Positions 11,650 to 23,151 of a DNA stretch of 64,000 bases are shown in pieces. The DNA is from Siphonodentalium dalli (Eukaryota; Mollusca; Scaphopoda; Gadilida; Siphonodentaliidae), in the NCBI GenBank assembly GCA_032622095.1, contig CP136067.1:93676707-93740706 (forward strand), in the 5' to 3' direction. A model generated the notes under the pieces. It saw nothing but the letters and a program-made list of their open reading frames with translations. It was not told the origin of the DNA and did not search any database. Numbering within the stretch: position 1 is the stretch's first letter; each line of letters opens with the position of its first letter. Made by a program: the position numbers and the translations under genes.

Positions 11650-11878
11650 TTAACATTTGAGGGTGTAGTTGGCACTGGTTACAATGGTGATCTTGCTATT
11701 GATGACATCAGACTAACCAATGGAAAGTGTCCTCCTGTGGCTAGCTGCACATTTGAGAATGGTATGTGCAGTTACACGCAGGCAACAAACGACAAGTTTG
11801 ATTGGATCAGACAGAAAGGAAGAACATCGTCATCGAACACTGGACCAACAACTGATCACACGATCGGAACAAGCTCAG
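11650..11878 (+). CDS. Exon 4: MAM1 C + MAM2 A, fused
   Basis: The first part gives LTFEGVVGTGY, GDLAIDDI and GKC, closing MAM1. Without an intron it continues as PPVASCTFENGMCSYTQ, FDWIR and GPTTDHT, opening MAM2. Phase 0 in, 1 out. Most domain borders here have a phase-1 intron, so this one has probably been lost; only exon 27 shows the same fusion. Confidence 0.93.
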
Positions 11879-11983
11879 GTTAGTGTTATTAACATTTTGC
11901 TTACTCAAGAGATTCACTCATTCAGTTCTAAAGGTATAGACAGAATGGAAATGTAAAATGGAATTACAATGATAGTCAATTAA

Positions 11984-12240
11984 CACTTTCATGATTGGAG
12001 CTGCGCTGACGCAGCATTAAATATCCTGTGCCAGTGCATTCTCTTATACATGCTAGTCTCCCATATGAAGCCTCACACATTTAAGAAAACACACTGGCTT
12101 ACAAGGTTGAGGTAAATAATGTTAGGCCAATGTATTCTCTTATATATATGTGAGGTTCCCTATGGGAGACTGGCACATGTAAGAGATTATATTGGCACAT
12201 GGATTTCGCAAAATTTCAGGAAGTTCCAGTCATGGAAGGG
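11984..12240. mobile_element. TTAA MITE, family B (CCCTTTCATGACTGGAGC), copy 1
   Basis: TTAA occurs on both sides (980-983 and 241-244 of these coordinates). The termini are inverted (CACTTTCATGATTGGAGC against TTCCAGTCATGGAAGGG), with two internal palindromes around CTCTTATATATG. Confidence 0.85.
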
Positions 12241-12564
12241 TTAAAACATGTTTGTTTCACCGAATCAAAAACTTGTTGTGCTTGTTATGGTTTACGTGCT
12301 TTTGTGTTGACAAAATAATCAGAAAACCGCATTTCAGGGAATAGTTCTTTGATTATAATGTCACCTTTTAAAACGTAAGTTATGAAATGACACCGGCAGT
12401 AGTCACAACGAGTCATTAATGGTAGATAACTGCTGCATGGAATATGTTCAAAATTGATTCTCCATGAACAAAGTTTTAAAATCATCTGCAGTTAATTCAC
12501 TTCTGACAGGTAATTAGCTGATTATTTTACATTTACCCACTGCATGTGCCTTGAGTACTTTTAA

Positions 12565-12818
12565 AACTTTCTATACTAAATACTTATTGACAACTAATTT
12601 CCTTAGGAAATGTTCAGATAATAAGTTCAACACAGGTCGTTTGTTGAGCATTACCTGAATATTTCCCACCAATTAATATGAATCTTTCTGCTCTTGTATT
12701 ATTTGTTTTTCTGTCTGTCGTCAGCTTTTATTACCTGAACACCACACCAAATGAATGAGAGACCATACAATATATACTTTTATAACTAGGTGGGAGAATC
12801 TAATTAGTATAGAGAGGG
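12565..12818. mobile_element. TTAA MITE, family C (CTTTCTATACTAA)
   Basis: TTAA flanks both ends. The termini CTTTCTATACTAAATAC and TTAGTATAGAGAGGG are inverted. It contains AAATGTTCAGATAATAAG, shared with copies at 11437, 12608 and 51388. Confidence 0.75.
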
Positions 12819-13178
12819 TTAATTTACTTCTGACAGGAAATCAGTTGATTTGTGTCTAATTCTATTCCTTTGCATCTATTTCTTATAACGAAATTCATAT
12901 TTATAAAGAACAAAAATAATTTTGAATGTTTTCATATTTGATATATATAGACGGAACACAATGCGCATCTTAATTGAGAATCTTTTATCGAATGAGTTGC
13001 GGATGGCGCAAGGATATATTTAATGTAACTATGCACCATCCCCAACAAGTTCGATAAAATATTCTAGATTGTGATGAAAGTTGTGTTCTGTATTTGTTCT
13101 ACACTGCTGTGTCAGATAAGTTCAATCAATGACTGTCACCTACATTGATACTATATAGCTACCTCTTTTGTGATTTAA

Positions 13179-13444
13179 CCCTTTGAGTGCCAGGTCGATT
13201 TTTGTAACAACCCATATACCCTGTGCCAATGCATTCTCTTATATATGCGAGTCGACCATAGGTCGCCTCGCATATCGACCATAGGTCGCCTCGCATATAT
13301 AAGAGAATGCATTGGCCTAACAATTTTTTTTTAAATTTTTTTTTTTAGAATTTTTTAGAATTTTAATAATTTATTCTTATATTCTTTAACAGACTTATTT
13401 TGTATGTTTAGGGCCGATGAGATCGGCCCCTGGCACTCAAAGGG
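13179..13444. mobile_element. TTAA MITE, family A, copy 2
   Basis: TTAA on both sides; termini CCCTTTGAGTGCCAGG and CTGGCACTCAAAGGG. The centre holds the GCATTCTCTTATATATGCGAG palindrome with an extra partial duplication of its middle. Confidence 0.88.
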
Positions 13445-13697
13445 TTAAGTCTGATGAATAACCAGTAATGATCGGGGCATCACCCGAAGCGGATTGTTGA
13501 CATAATGTACATCATCTTTCTTGGCGACAAAGTCAGCAAAAATTGTTCCGGCTTGTATTCCTCTAGAGATATACAATAATATGTATTCAATGGCTGGTCG
13601 ATTTTATGATTCTGTTGAATACATATGCCTCACGTCAATGGGTGTTGAATAAATTATATTGTTATTTGGAAATATCCTTATAATTTAATTTTAACAG

Positions 13698-13969
13698 GTC
13701 ATTATATGTACCTCGAGTCAAGTCGACCTGCAGTATGGAATGACACGGCCGTCATTAAATCAGAGAAGGTTATGATGCAGAGTGGCACGCCACAGTACTG
13801 CTTTAAATTCTGGTACCACATGTATGGCACCACAGTCGGCCATCTAAACATATCCGTCTACTATCCCGGTGCACAAGCAGCTATCAACATCTGGATGAAA
13901 AAGGGTAACCAAGGCAACAATTGGATACAGGGCCTAGCACCAATTAACTACCCAATGGACGATTTCACT
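13698..13969 (+). CDS. Exon 5: MAM2 B segment
   Basis: It encodes HYMYLESSRP, YCFKFWYHMYG, LNISVYYPG and GNQGNNW. Acceptor is TTAACAG, donor GTGAGT; phase 1 in, 0 out. At 272 nt it is an unsplit B exon, slightly longer than the MAM1 one because of an insertion after the YIE motif. Confidence 0.92.
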
Positions 13970-13998
13970 GTGAGTATGAGCACAACCCCCAAATTTAA

Positions 13999-14219
13999 CC
14001 CTTTTATGATGGGAGCAGCGGTGCAACATTAAAGATCCTGTGCCAGTGCATTCTCTTATATATATGATTTTCCCATAGGGAGCCTCACATATATAAGAGA
14101 ATGCACTGGCTTACAAGGTCAAGGTAAAATTGTTAGGCCAATGTATTCTCCGATATGGGAGACTTGCATATATAAGAGAATGCTTTGGCACAGGGTTTTC
14201 ACAACATTTCATGGAAGGG
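13999..14219. mobile_element. TTAA MITE, family B, copy 2
   Basis: TTAA on both sides, directly after exon 5. Two internal palindromes; the right end is CATGGAAGGG. Confidence 0.85.
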
Positions 14220-14756
14220 TTAACTCAGACATGGATGAACATCGAGACTGATTTCTTTATCTGAATTAGAGGTCACTGGAATATGCCATTTGATTATAAC
14301 ATGACCATTTCGATCAGAAATGATAATTTTTTAGTGTTCGGTCCAAATATTCGAATATTCGCTCGTAAAAATAAATATTCAAATAATTATTTGTCTATTC
14401 GAATATTCAAGAATAATCTCCAGGTAATTGTTTCCTGGTTTGTTATTAGTCTGAGGGTCTGTTAAAAGTATAGTCTATTTTCCACTGACCATAAACGAAT
14501 TAAAATGACGTAATTGTAACGTTCTGATTTTACTGTTGCTATTAAGCCAAAAGACTTTTTTGCTCTCTGTTTTTTGCGTATAGCATGTGCATGGATAAAT
14601 ATGCTATTTCAGTGATTAATAAATTGGTTCCAAAATATGTTATCTATATAATTTTATAATTTTATCTAAATATTTGAATATTTGCTCGTTATTCGAACCG
14701 AATATTCGAATACCGAAATCTGTCGAATACCGAACACTATAATTTTTATCATTAAG

Positions 14757-14887
14757 CAAGTTAAATATTGTTAGGCCAATGTATTTTCTTGTATATGCAA
14801 TGCTCCCTATAGGAGACTCACATATATAAGAGAATGCGTTGGCACAGGGCTTTCGCAAAATTTCAGGAAGCTCCGGTCATGGAAGGG
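14757..14887. mobile_element. TTAA MITE, family B, right half
   Basis: The right palindrome and terminus (TCCGGTCATGGAAGGG then TTAA) are present; the left half is missing. Sequence between 14220 and 14757 is AT-rich unique DNA with no feature I can name. Confidence 0.75.
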
Positions 14888-15188
14888 TTAATATTGCCAT
14901 GGATGAAAATCAAGACTGATTTCTTTGTCTGAATTAGAGGTCTTCATAATATGCATTACGATCATAACATAGCCATTACTATTAGAAATGATAATTTTTA
15001 TTGCACAGTATTGTTGTCAGAACAGCACAATGCACTTCCTCCAAAATTTTACGATGACCATACATCAGAATGAGTGGGTTTGTTCCTTAAGGTAGCTTAT
15101 GTATGTGTCATAGTTAAAACCCAATGTTGTCTCTGTAGCTGAAGTGGTAGGTTGCAGACTTTCATTTTTTAACCATTCATTCTTTTTA

Positions 15189-16013
15189 GCTCAACTTACT
15201 TTGTAAGTTTGAGCTATTGCCATGGTTTGGCGTCCGTCGTCCGTGTGTGCGTGTATGCGTGTGTCCGTCAACAATTTCCTTTGGCGCGGGCTACAGGTCG
15301 TACCTTTGGTCTGATCTTTATGAGAATTGTCATGAATGTTGACATTGACATGTAAATGGAAACGAGTCATTTTGGGGTCGTTCAGCCAAAAAACATGGCC
15401 ACCAGCAGCCATCTTGGATTTTACTCTTTGCATGACTAAATCCTTTGGCACGGGCTACAGGTCGTAGCTTTGGTCAGAACTTCATGAAATTTGTCATGAA
15501 TGTTAACAATGACATGTAGATGGGAACGAGTCATTTTGGGGTCGTTCGGCAAAAAAACATGGCCGCTGGTGGCCATCTTGGATTTCAAAATTCAATCCAT
15601 TGGCGCGGGCTACAGGTCGTACTGTTCGTCTGATCATCATGAAATATGTCATAGATGTAAATATTGACATGTAGATGGGAACGAGTGATTGTGGGGTCGT
15701 TCAGCCAAAATAAATGGCCGCCAGCAGCCATCTTGGATTTTACTCTTTGCATGACTATATCCTTTGGCGCGGGCTACAGGTCGTTTCTTTGGTCAGATCT
15801 TCATGAAATTTATCATGGATGTTAACAATGACACGTAGATGGGAACGAGTCCTTTTGGGGTCAATTGGCCAAAAAAACATGGCCTCCAGCAGCCATCTTG
15901 GATTTTACTCTTTGCATGACTAAATTCGTTGGCACAGGTTAGACATTTCAATTAGCACCTTTCCTATTCCACCATTTACTGTCAACCATTAAATTATTCC
16001 CCTACCTAAGTTG
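15189..16013. repeat. Dispersed repeat with internal ~150-bp tandem units
   Basis: AGCTCAACTTA at the left and TAAGTTGAGCT at the right are inverted. Between them four to five units share GGCGCGGGCTACAGGTCGT, TGGGAACGAGTCATTTTGGGG and CAGCCATCTTGGATTT. A broken copy at about 22098-22555 is split by the hAT-like MITE at 22147. Confidence 0.85.
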
Positions 16014-16120
16014 AGCTACAGTGTCATTGACACTTTCATTTATATACATCATCACAAAAGGAATTGTTGATTTAGACACGCCCACTTTCATGTTATTACC
16101 ATGCTATCTTTTTCTTATAG

Positions 16121-16208
16121 ATCCTCATTGAAGGAATGGTTGGACATGGTTACCACGGTGACATCGCTATTGACGATTTGATGCTCGATCCCACCGCTTG
16201 CTCTGATG
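16121..16208 (+). CDS. Exon 6: MAM2 C segment
   Basis: This 88-nt exon encodes [19 protein letters not shown] and the closing cysteine (PTAC). Phase 0 in, 1 out. It is preceded by a TTTCTTATAG acceptor and followed by GTCAGT. Confidence 0.92.
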
Positions 16209-16411
16209 GTCAGTATGCAATGAAATTTTAAAAATTTTAACTTCTCAGTGTCAAAATTGAATTTAACTTTAGGCTGTAAAAATCGTAATATTAATACTTG
16301 TCTGGTTAATAATGTTATGTTATTTAGGCCAAAATATTATTTCATTTCTGGTGCAATTTTTTGCCAACACAACTATAACTAATGACTCCAACTCATTCAC
16401 ATAGTGTTGTC

Positions 16412-16510
16412 AGCAGGCCTCAGAATATGGTGCTGGAAATCTGCAGAATGGTATCATCACTAAATTCACCCTCTGGGGACCTCATTCTGCTAATGTCTGG
16501 TACCATATTA
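16412..16510. mobile_element. hAT-like MITE (GCAGAATGAGGT family), degraded copy
   Basis: A partial member of the family described at 22147: AAATTCACCCTCTGGGGACC follows a degraded left arm. Confidence 0.7.
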
Positions 16511-16810
16511 TGATACCTTGTTGTGATTTTGTGCCAATCGATGGAATATTGGGACTCCCCTTAACAGTAGTTTGAATCGATTATATTAAGTAACTTTTGA
16601 CTGTAGAGTCATAGCCTATTCAAATCTTGTTCACGTTGTGACCCTTGAGCAAGGTCGAGTATGATTTTGTTTAGATTTTGTGTGTGTGTGTGCATGTATT
16701 GCCAATCTAATGAAGTGCCTGTGAAATGGCAGCACACTTTATGTTCAGCATTACTCTAAGACTGGACTAATACTGTAAATGTTTAAGTACTTAGAGACTC
16801 ATGTGATTAA

Positions 16811-16953
16811 CCTTTCCATGACTGGCGCTTACTGAAATTCTGAGAAAACTCTGTGCCAATGCATTCTAACTATGATAGACTCGCATATATAAGAGAATAC
16901 ACTGGCACAGGATTTTTTAATGCTGCACCAGCACAGCTCCCATCGTAAATGGG
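16811..16953. mobile_element. TTAA MITE, family B, short copy
   Basis: TTAA on both sides; termini CCTTTCCATGACTGGCGC and the complement near AGCTCCCATCGTAAATGGG. One internal palindrome has been lost. Confidence 0.8.
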
Positions 16954-17190
16954 TTAAACGCAGTATAATAAGGACATTGAAATAAAATATCTGTGTTCTC
17001 AGGCAATTAGTTCTTAATTTTTGTAATTATGCGGGAGGCTATTTTTTTTCAAAATCTGGAAAACATACTCCAGAAACAAACAAAAATTATTTTTTTTTGT
17101 TCTAATTTTGAACAGAAAATATTGAAAAAAAATGTTTGACAAGGCTTTTTAAAAGAAAATTCAATGATGAGGGAGGTCCTGAGAAGACAA

Positions 17191-17659
17191 TTTGTGACCC
17201 GCCATATCAAATCCAGTCGTAAGTCGGGATTGTTTTTACCCTGTGCCAATGCATTCTCTTATATATGCGAGTCGACCATAGGTCACCTCGCATATATAAG
17301 AGAATGCATTGGCCTAACAATTTTTAATCTTTTTTTTTAATAAATGTTTCTTACATTTTTTAGGAAATAAAATAAAAAACATCCATTACCCTGCAGGGAG
17401 CCCCACACATATATAGAAGCATATAGAAGAGTGTCGTCTGCTCATGTTTGTCTGGGGCTCTGTATGGGTAAAATTATAAAATTGTTAAAAATACAAGAAA
17501 AAATTATTAAAATTGTAAAAAATTGTTAGGCCAATGCATTCTCTTATATATGCGAGGCGACCTATGGTCGACTCGCATATATAAGAGAATGCATTGGCAC
17601 AGGGTAACAAAAATCCCGACATACGACTGGATTTGATATGGCGGGTCACAATTGTTTTT
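17191..17659. mobile_element. Large foldback element carrying the TATATAAG palindromes
   Basis: The ~44-base end starting CAATTTGTGACCCGCCATAT returns as its complement at the other end (ATATGGCGGGTCACAATTG). Inside, two copies of the GCATTCTCTTATATATGCGAG palindrome lie at 17250-17310 and 17535-17600. It shares the core but not the termini of the TTAA families. Confidence 0.8.
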
Positions 17660-17736
17660 ATTTATTTGGCCTTACTATCCATTACTATGATAGCACAAGT
17701 GAATTTTAGGTACTTCATAATTCATAATGTTTGCAG

Positions 17737-17853
17737 AGGCATCCACTAACGGAACATTCAAGTGTAACGACCAGCAGAATACAACGATACCCAGCAAAGC
17801 TGTTTGTGATTTTGTCCCAGATTGTCCGAACAAATATGATGAGACCAACTGTG
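17737..17853 (+). CDS. Exon 7: LDLa1, degenerate
   Basis: The exon encodes NGTFKCNDQQN, then VCDFVPDC and DETNC, the second half of an LDLa module. The position aligns with LDLa2 and LDLa3, but cysteines 1 and 3 are absent while 2, 4, 5 and 6 remain. In LDLa modules cysteines 1 and 3 form one disulfide, so a whole bridge has been lost rather than a single residue. The calcium cluster is also altered: DCPNKYDE replaces the usual DCxDxSDE. Phase 1 in and out; acceptor TTTGCAG, donor GTAAGT. Confidence 0.85.
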
Positions 17854-17896
17854 GTAAGTATCTAAAGATGCTTTATCTCTTCCCGGCAACAGTTAA

Positions 17897-17998
17897 CCCT
17901 TTCAGTGCCAAGTCTGATTTTTGTATCAACCCATATTTCCTTGATCATTTTTCAAATTTATTGATTATAATAATGTGATGCATTGATGGAAAGAGCTC
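17897..17998. mobile_element. TTAA MITE, family A, left arm only
   Basis: Starts after TTAA with CCCTTTCAGTGCCAAGTCTG and matches the left arm of the complete element at 50250. The right arm is absent. Confidence 0.75.
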
Positions 17999-18066
17999 TT
18001 AGGTACTCTTGTATCACAGATTACGTACTGCGACATAGATTTAATTTTTTGCCTTTTTTATCACAG

Positions 18067-18198
18067 GTGACTGCACTTTCGAGCAAGACTATTGTGCATG
18101 GTATGATATGAGCGCTGGATCGGAACAGTGGACGAGAGGATCCAATGGACACAGTAACGGACATGGGGCAACCTTTGATCATACCATGGGAGCGACAG
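18067..18198 (+). CDS. Exon 8: MAM3 A segment
   Basis: It encodes DCTFEQDYCAWYDM, QWTRG and FDHTMGATG, with both cysteines present. Phase 1 in and out. A decayed copy of the exon end lies at 18211-18257, 67 bp downstream, without a usable donor. Confidence 0.9.
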
Positions 18199-18210
18199 GT
18201 AAGGGTCTAT

Positions 18211-18257
18211 AATGGACATAGTAATGGACATGGGGCATCATACCATGAGAACGACCG
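18211..18257. repeat. Decayed copy of exon 8 3' end
   Basis: AATGGACATAGTAATGGACA corresponds to exon 8 from 18144, 67 bp upstream, followed by GGGGCATCATACCATGAG. About seven bases are deleted and the donor is gone. Confidence 0.85.
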
Positions 18258-18496
18258 CTAATTTGGAATTCCGACAATTGCCTGATTGGCTGCATCACTT
18301 TAATAATAAATGGTGTGACTGGCTGACACTGATGTAATGTTTGTTGGTGATAATGGATGTCCCAGCAATTTTCTTATGACTCTGTAATGCGGAGCTTGGT
18401 CGAGAGTATGATTTTAATCAGAACTTTCAAACACCCAATAACACATGAGATACATGACACACAATTCAATTGCTCGACAACAGATAAGGGACCTAA

Positions 18497-18945
18497 GTTG
18501 ACCAAATAATAAACACATAGAGAATACCTACAGGTTTTGTTTGAATACCAAAATATCTCATGAGTGGCTGGAAAGAAATAAAGAATTTTCACGAGCATGC
18601 AGCCGCGAGTTAAAATTCAATATTTAATTACAGCAACTCATGAGATAAAAACTGTAGGTGTTCTTTTTATTATGTGCACCTTATTAATGCTCTCAGTTGC
18701 TAAATTATGCGGCAGTTTAACTTTGAATTGTGCAACAAATTGACAGTTCTCGGAAAGCAACATGCATCTGGTTGACCCAAATTTCTCACATTTATCAGCT
18801 GATGTGTAGCAAACCGCTTTCAATGAAAAATCATGACGTCATTTGGGAAGCTACAGAGAAACGAAAGCTATTGTGTAATGATGAAGGCTACAGTGAAATA
18901 ACAAAATTGTATTTCACTGTAGCTTTGAAGAGATACATATGACGA
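18497..18945. repeat. Dispersed ~450-bp repeat, copy 1
   Basis: GAATACCTACAG, then AATACCAAAATATCTCATGA, and a hairpin of CTACAGTGAAAT with ATTTCACTGTAG near the right end. A second copy in the same orientation lies at about 61580-62060. Confidence 0.8.
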
Positions 18946-19054
18946 TCTACGTTTCAGTTATTTTATAGGCAAGCATATTATAATTGACAATATTTAATCA
19001 GATTATTGAGAGGATCAGGCAACAAAATTCAAAGAGTGTTTTTTTGTCTTTCAG

Positions 19055-19180
19055 GCCATTATCTGTTCATCGACACATCTGTCCAGACACACTCGACAAA
19101 CGCTGTGCTTGCTGGACCTGTTCTCCATGCCACCAGCTCGACATGCCAGATGCAATTTTATTACCACATGAAAGGCGCTG
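19055..19180 (+). CDS. Exon 9: MAM3 B1 segment
   Basis: First half of a split B exon: HYLFIDTSVQ and TCQMQFYYHMKGA. Phase 1 in, 1 out. The B-internal intron falls just after the YHMxG motif, as in MAM5 and MAM8. Confidence 0.92.
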
Positions 19181-19492
19181 GTATGCATATTATAATTTAT
19201 CCGTAGAACACTACCAGGGCTCACACTGGCGGGTGCCAAATTAATTAGCAAATTATTAGAACACCAAATTTAACTTCAGTTAGCTATAAGCAGGCTTCTC
19301 AATGACAAACAATTTCCGACCTATTGGCACTAGGACGATTCCGGGGGTGGTACAGCGGTACCAGTACTGATAGTCTCAAGTGATAATATTGAATTTGGCT
19401 TCTCGGATTTATACAAGTAATACATACAATGTGGCAGGTTGGTCTTAATATACCCTGGATTTAAAACTTTGTTCAGATGTTCTTTGGTTGAC

Positions 19493-19880
19493 CAGGGTTA
19501 TATGATCAAGTCTGCAAATAGAGTGTCTGTCATTTTCAGATTGAGGTCCCCAGAGGGTGAATTTAGTGATACTATCCCACAAAGTGGGACATAGGATCAG
19601 ATTGAATTTCCCCAAGTCTCAAATTGGCATTGTTTTCAGTTTTTTCCCTTCTGGGAAGTTTCTATATCCCATAATTTGCAGAAGATAAAATGCATAAATG
19701 ACTAATGGGTGAACATCATCCGCTTCAACTGGGTAACTTCAATCTGATCTCAAGTCTCCCATAGCAGTTGAGGCCTAAGCAGAATGAGGTTCCCAGAGGG
19801 TGAATTTGGTGATGCTAGACTGCGTTGAGGGATAGCGTTACTAAATTCACCCTCTGGGAACCTCATTCTGTACATGATAG
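19493..19880. mobile_element. hAT-like MITE family, two fragments
   Basis: A left-half fragment (GAGGTCCCCAGAGGGTGAAT) at about 19493-19590 and a fuller foldback at 19766-19880 (GCAGAATGAGGTTCCCAGAG with its complement) lie in intron 9. Confidence 0.8.
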
Positions 19881-20029
19881 ACGCACTATAGGCAGACTTG
19901 TATATGGTAGCCTAAGGGCAAACCAATTATGGGCTGGATCATGGGAAACCAACTTATAAGCAGATAATTATTCAAGCAATCTAATTTCTCTTCAGTTCTT
20001 ACAGAGGGAATCCGTTGAAACTTGCTTTA

Positions 20030-20905
20030 TTATTAGTCGAGTTTTTTTCCAAAACTCGACTTATAGTTTGATGAGGGACGGTGGGCGGACGGGCGGGCGG
20101 GCGACGTGTTTTGCTTATAACTCAACCGTTTATTGACGGATTAAAAAATATTTCGGTGTGTGAGTACATATCCATGCACGTAAGCTGCAGACAAATCGGG
20201 TTCGTCCGCACATTTATTACAGAGTTATGGCCCTTTGAATTTTCAGCTCGTTAGCGCGATAACTTCAACAAACGTTATCCGATTTGATTGAAATTTGGTA
20301 TATAGGTGTCTCCCAAGAATATCTCCGACGAGTTCGAAAACCGGCCAGGTCCGATAAAATTTGAAAGAGTTATGGCCCTTAATTAGTCATTTTTCACGAA
20401 TTTTTAGCTCGTTAGCTCTATAACTTCAACAAACATCATCCTATTTGATTGAAATTTTGATATATAGGTGTCTCCCAAGAATACCTCGGACGAGCTAGAA
20501 AACCGGCCCGGTCCGATAAAATTTGATAGAGTTATGGTCCTTAAGTAGTCATTTTGAGCTCGTTAGCGCGATAACTTCAACAAACGTCATCCGATTCAAC
20601 TAAAATTTGGTATATAAGTGTCTTCCAATAATATCCTGGACGAGTTCGAAAACCAGCCTGGCCCAATAAAATTTGATAGAGTTATGGCCCTTAATTAGTC
20701 ATTTTTCGTGAATTTTTAGCTCGTTAGCGCGATAACTTCAACAAACGTCCTCCGATTTGTTTAAAATTTGGAATAGACATACTTGCCAAGAATATTTCGG
20801 ACGAGTTCGAAAACCAGCCTGGCCCGATAAAATTTGATGGAGTTATGGCCCTTAATTAGTCATTTTTCGATTTACCTATTAATTAGTCTACCGATACTGA
20901 TGCAC
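20030..20905. repeat. Dispersed repeat with ~146-165-bp tandem units
   Basis: GAGTTATGGCCCTTAATTAG, CTCGTTAGCGCGATAACTTC and GAATATCTCCGACGAGTTCG recur about four times (CTCGTTAGC at 20248, 20408, 20554, 20719). A GC-rich GGGCGGACGGGCGGGCGGGC stretch starts the block, after a short GTCGAG hairpin. This style of repeat is familiar from bivalve genomes. Confidence 0.85.
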
Positions 20906-20994
20906 ACCAATTGGCGGAAGCCACCGGCGGTAAGCCACCGAAAACGAGACACAGTATCTCTGATGCCACCTCTTGTTTATGTATAATTTTGCAG

Positions 20995-21125
20995 GTATTG
21001 GACATATGAATGTTGCTGTACGACAAGGAACACGAGACACCATCGTCTTCACAGCCGACTCTGCTCAGGGTGATAAGTGGGTCAAGGCCACAGTGAACAT
21101 TGGAAAAGTTAATTCCAACTTTGTG
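20995..21125 (+). CDS. Exon 10: MAM3 B2 segment
   Basis: Second half of the split B region: GHMNVAVRQ, then AQGDKWVKATV. Phase 1 in, 0 out. Acceptor TTTGCAG, donor GTGAGA. The usual W-x-x-x-G before QG is replaced by TADSAQG, a divergent core strand. Confidence 0.9.
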
Positions 21126-21759
21126 GTGAGAACTTTATGCAAGATATTTACTTCTTTGTACATGTACTGCAATTTTGAGCTCTGCAGCCTCTCTTAAAAT
21201 TTTTATTAGCAAGTTTTTAAAAATGAAACATTTTTTCTATTGTTACTAGAAATATACACATCAATTATGTCTATAACCCTTTCTATACTAAATACTCATT
21301 GATGAGTAGTTATCCCATGACTTGCCACGTTTAATTGACTAATCTTCATGCAGTAGTCAACAGTTATTTACTGTCGTCTACGAATCGCCCAAGGAGGGTA
21401 TGGTTTTTGCATGTAGGCAGGACTATGCACTGATGCCATGCCTAGAAGTAACAGTTAACAGCATATGCAGCATAATTTACCACCCGACAGCCTGTTCTCT
21501 CATCAGACTCGCCACTTCCGCTAATACTGACAATTTATAAATGTGGTTCAGAATGGATGTAAAGTGGTCATCGTACTTTTGCATTTATCACTTGTTTACC
21601 TGAATGTAATATAGGATGCATATGTGAACGATTAATCAACTAATCATCAACTATTTTTTGCCTGATAAATGGAAAATTCACTTTGCATGTCTTTTATATT
21701 ACTTTCATCAAGAAATAACTCATAGATGTTTTTATAATATAATGTTTAATTTTTTTTAG

Positions 21760-21844
21760 ATTGCCTTTATCGGACATCGATCATTCAGTGTCAATGGTGA
21801 TCTTTCTATTGATGACATCCAATTTGTCAACTGTGAATATCCTC
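21760..21844 (+). CDS. Exon 11: MAM3 C segment
   Basis: It encodes IAFIGHRSFSVNGD, SIDDIQF and the final cysteine (VNC). Phase 0 in, 1 out. It is divergent in the glycine loop, where GxGYxGD has become SFSVNGD. Confidence 0.9.
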
Positions 21845-22146
21845 GTAAGTATATCATCAATTTTTCTTCAATTAATAAAATGAGTTATTGGTTGATTTGT
21901 TTGGAAAAATTGTTATGGCATTATTCACTTAGTTAGGAATTTTCATTGATGTCATGATGTCAGCAAAAATATAACTCCAAAAAAAAATAAGAATTTTACT
22001 TAATCCAGGTTTGTGTTGTCTCATATGTACTTCTTGAATTAGCTGCCGTCAAAGTCGTTGACAAACTAAAACCTTCAGAGAATGACATTACCTCCAACTC
22101 TTTGCATGAGTAAATCCTTTGGCACACCCTACAGACTACATCCCTC

Positions 22147-22399
22147 CAAGCCTTGAAATAGTGTGCCTGTCATTTGCAGAATGAGGTCCCCAGAGGGTGA
22201 ATTTAGTGATGCTATCCCACATAGCGGGCTAGCATCACCAAATTCACCCTCTGGGAACCTCATTCTGCTGAGGTGTAAGCAGAATGAGGTCCCCAGAGGG
22301 TGTTTTGGTGATGCTAGCCCGCTATGCAAGGTAGCATCACTAAATTCACCCTCTGGGGACCTCATTCTGCAAATGACAGACACATTATTTCAAGGCTTG
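22147..22399. mobile_element. hAT-like MITE with perfect 8-bp duplication, copy 1
   Basis: The ends CAAGCCTTGAAATAGTGTG and its complement are inverted, and CATCCCTC occurs exactly at 22139-22146 and 22400-22407. Inside are two copies of the GCAGAATGAGGTCCCCAGAG palindrome. The 8-bp duplication places the family with hAT. Confidence 0.9.
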
Positions 22400-22595
22400 C
22401 ATCCCTCATGCCATCTTCACCAAGCTTCATATGGATCTTCGGGGTGACTTCTACTGTTAAAGTTACTATTTTTTATCCTGCCATTGACTGCGATTCATAA
22501 CATTTTACAAGGTATTCCCTATCTAAGTTGAGCTACAGTGCCATTGACACTTTCATTAAATTTAGGATAATGTCTCTGAATGAAATTTCTTTCAG

Positions 22596-22715
22596 CTGTA
22601 CAGCAAACGTGTCTGAGCAGTCAGTTCCGATGCACGAGAGGGTCATGTATTCCAATGTCGCAGATGTGTGACTACAGCGATGACTGTGGCGACAACAGTG
22701 ATGAACGCTCATGTC
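22596..22715 (+). CDS. Exon 12: LDLa2, intact
   Basis: A complete LDLa module with all six cysteines: [26 protein letters not shown] and DNSDERSC. The acidic DxSDE calcium cluster is intact. One exon with phase 1 in and out, a classic shuffling-compatible module. Acceptor CTTTCAG, donor GTAAGT. Confidence 0.95.
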
Positions 22716-22816
22716 GTAAGTATAGTCAAGAATGTTTCTAATAAGTGTATGCCAACATCACATATGGTTAGTTTATCACGATTTCAACCACTAGACCATA
22801 TATGATATCAGTCTTA

Positions 22817-23151
22817 AAAACGGGCAGGACGTATTATCTTATTGGTGTCTCCATCTGTCTGTCTGTCCATCCGTTCACATGTCAGATCAGTCTTATTATG
22901 TGCCTGTTTTTAAAAAACGGGACGTATATTCTTATTTGTCTGTTCATCCATCCGTTTGCTTTTTTTGTTTCCTGATGATAACATTAGTAAGTCTGAACTG
23001 AATGGAATGATATATGGTATGTGGGTTTACTAGCACAAAATACAGGTCAAGTTCGAATTTTGGTTACGCCCGCCAATTATCTCGAGAGTTATGGCCCTTT
23101 GTTGAAATTACCAGGGACTTATTTTGCCACGCCCTAGTAATGCTCTTGTTT
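22817..23151. repeat. Dispersed repeat 'TTATGGCCCTTTGTTG', copy 1
   Basis: Runs from ACGGGCAGGACGTATTAT to GCCACGCCCTAGTAATGCTC. Related copies are at 24573-24994, 26668-27014 and, split, 58746-61432. Confidence 0.8.

Noticed and set aside
13706-14032. Exon 5 extended to 14032
   Set aside because: A perfect GTGAGT donor at 13970 ends the MAM homology; the rest reads into a TTAA MITE.
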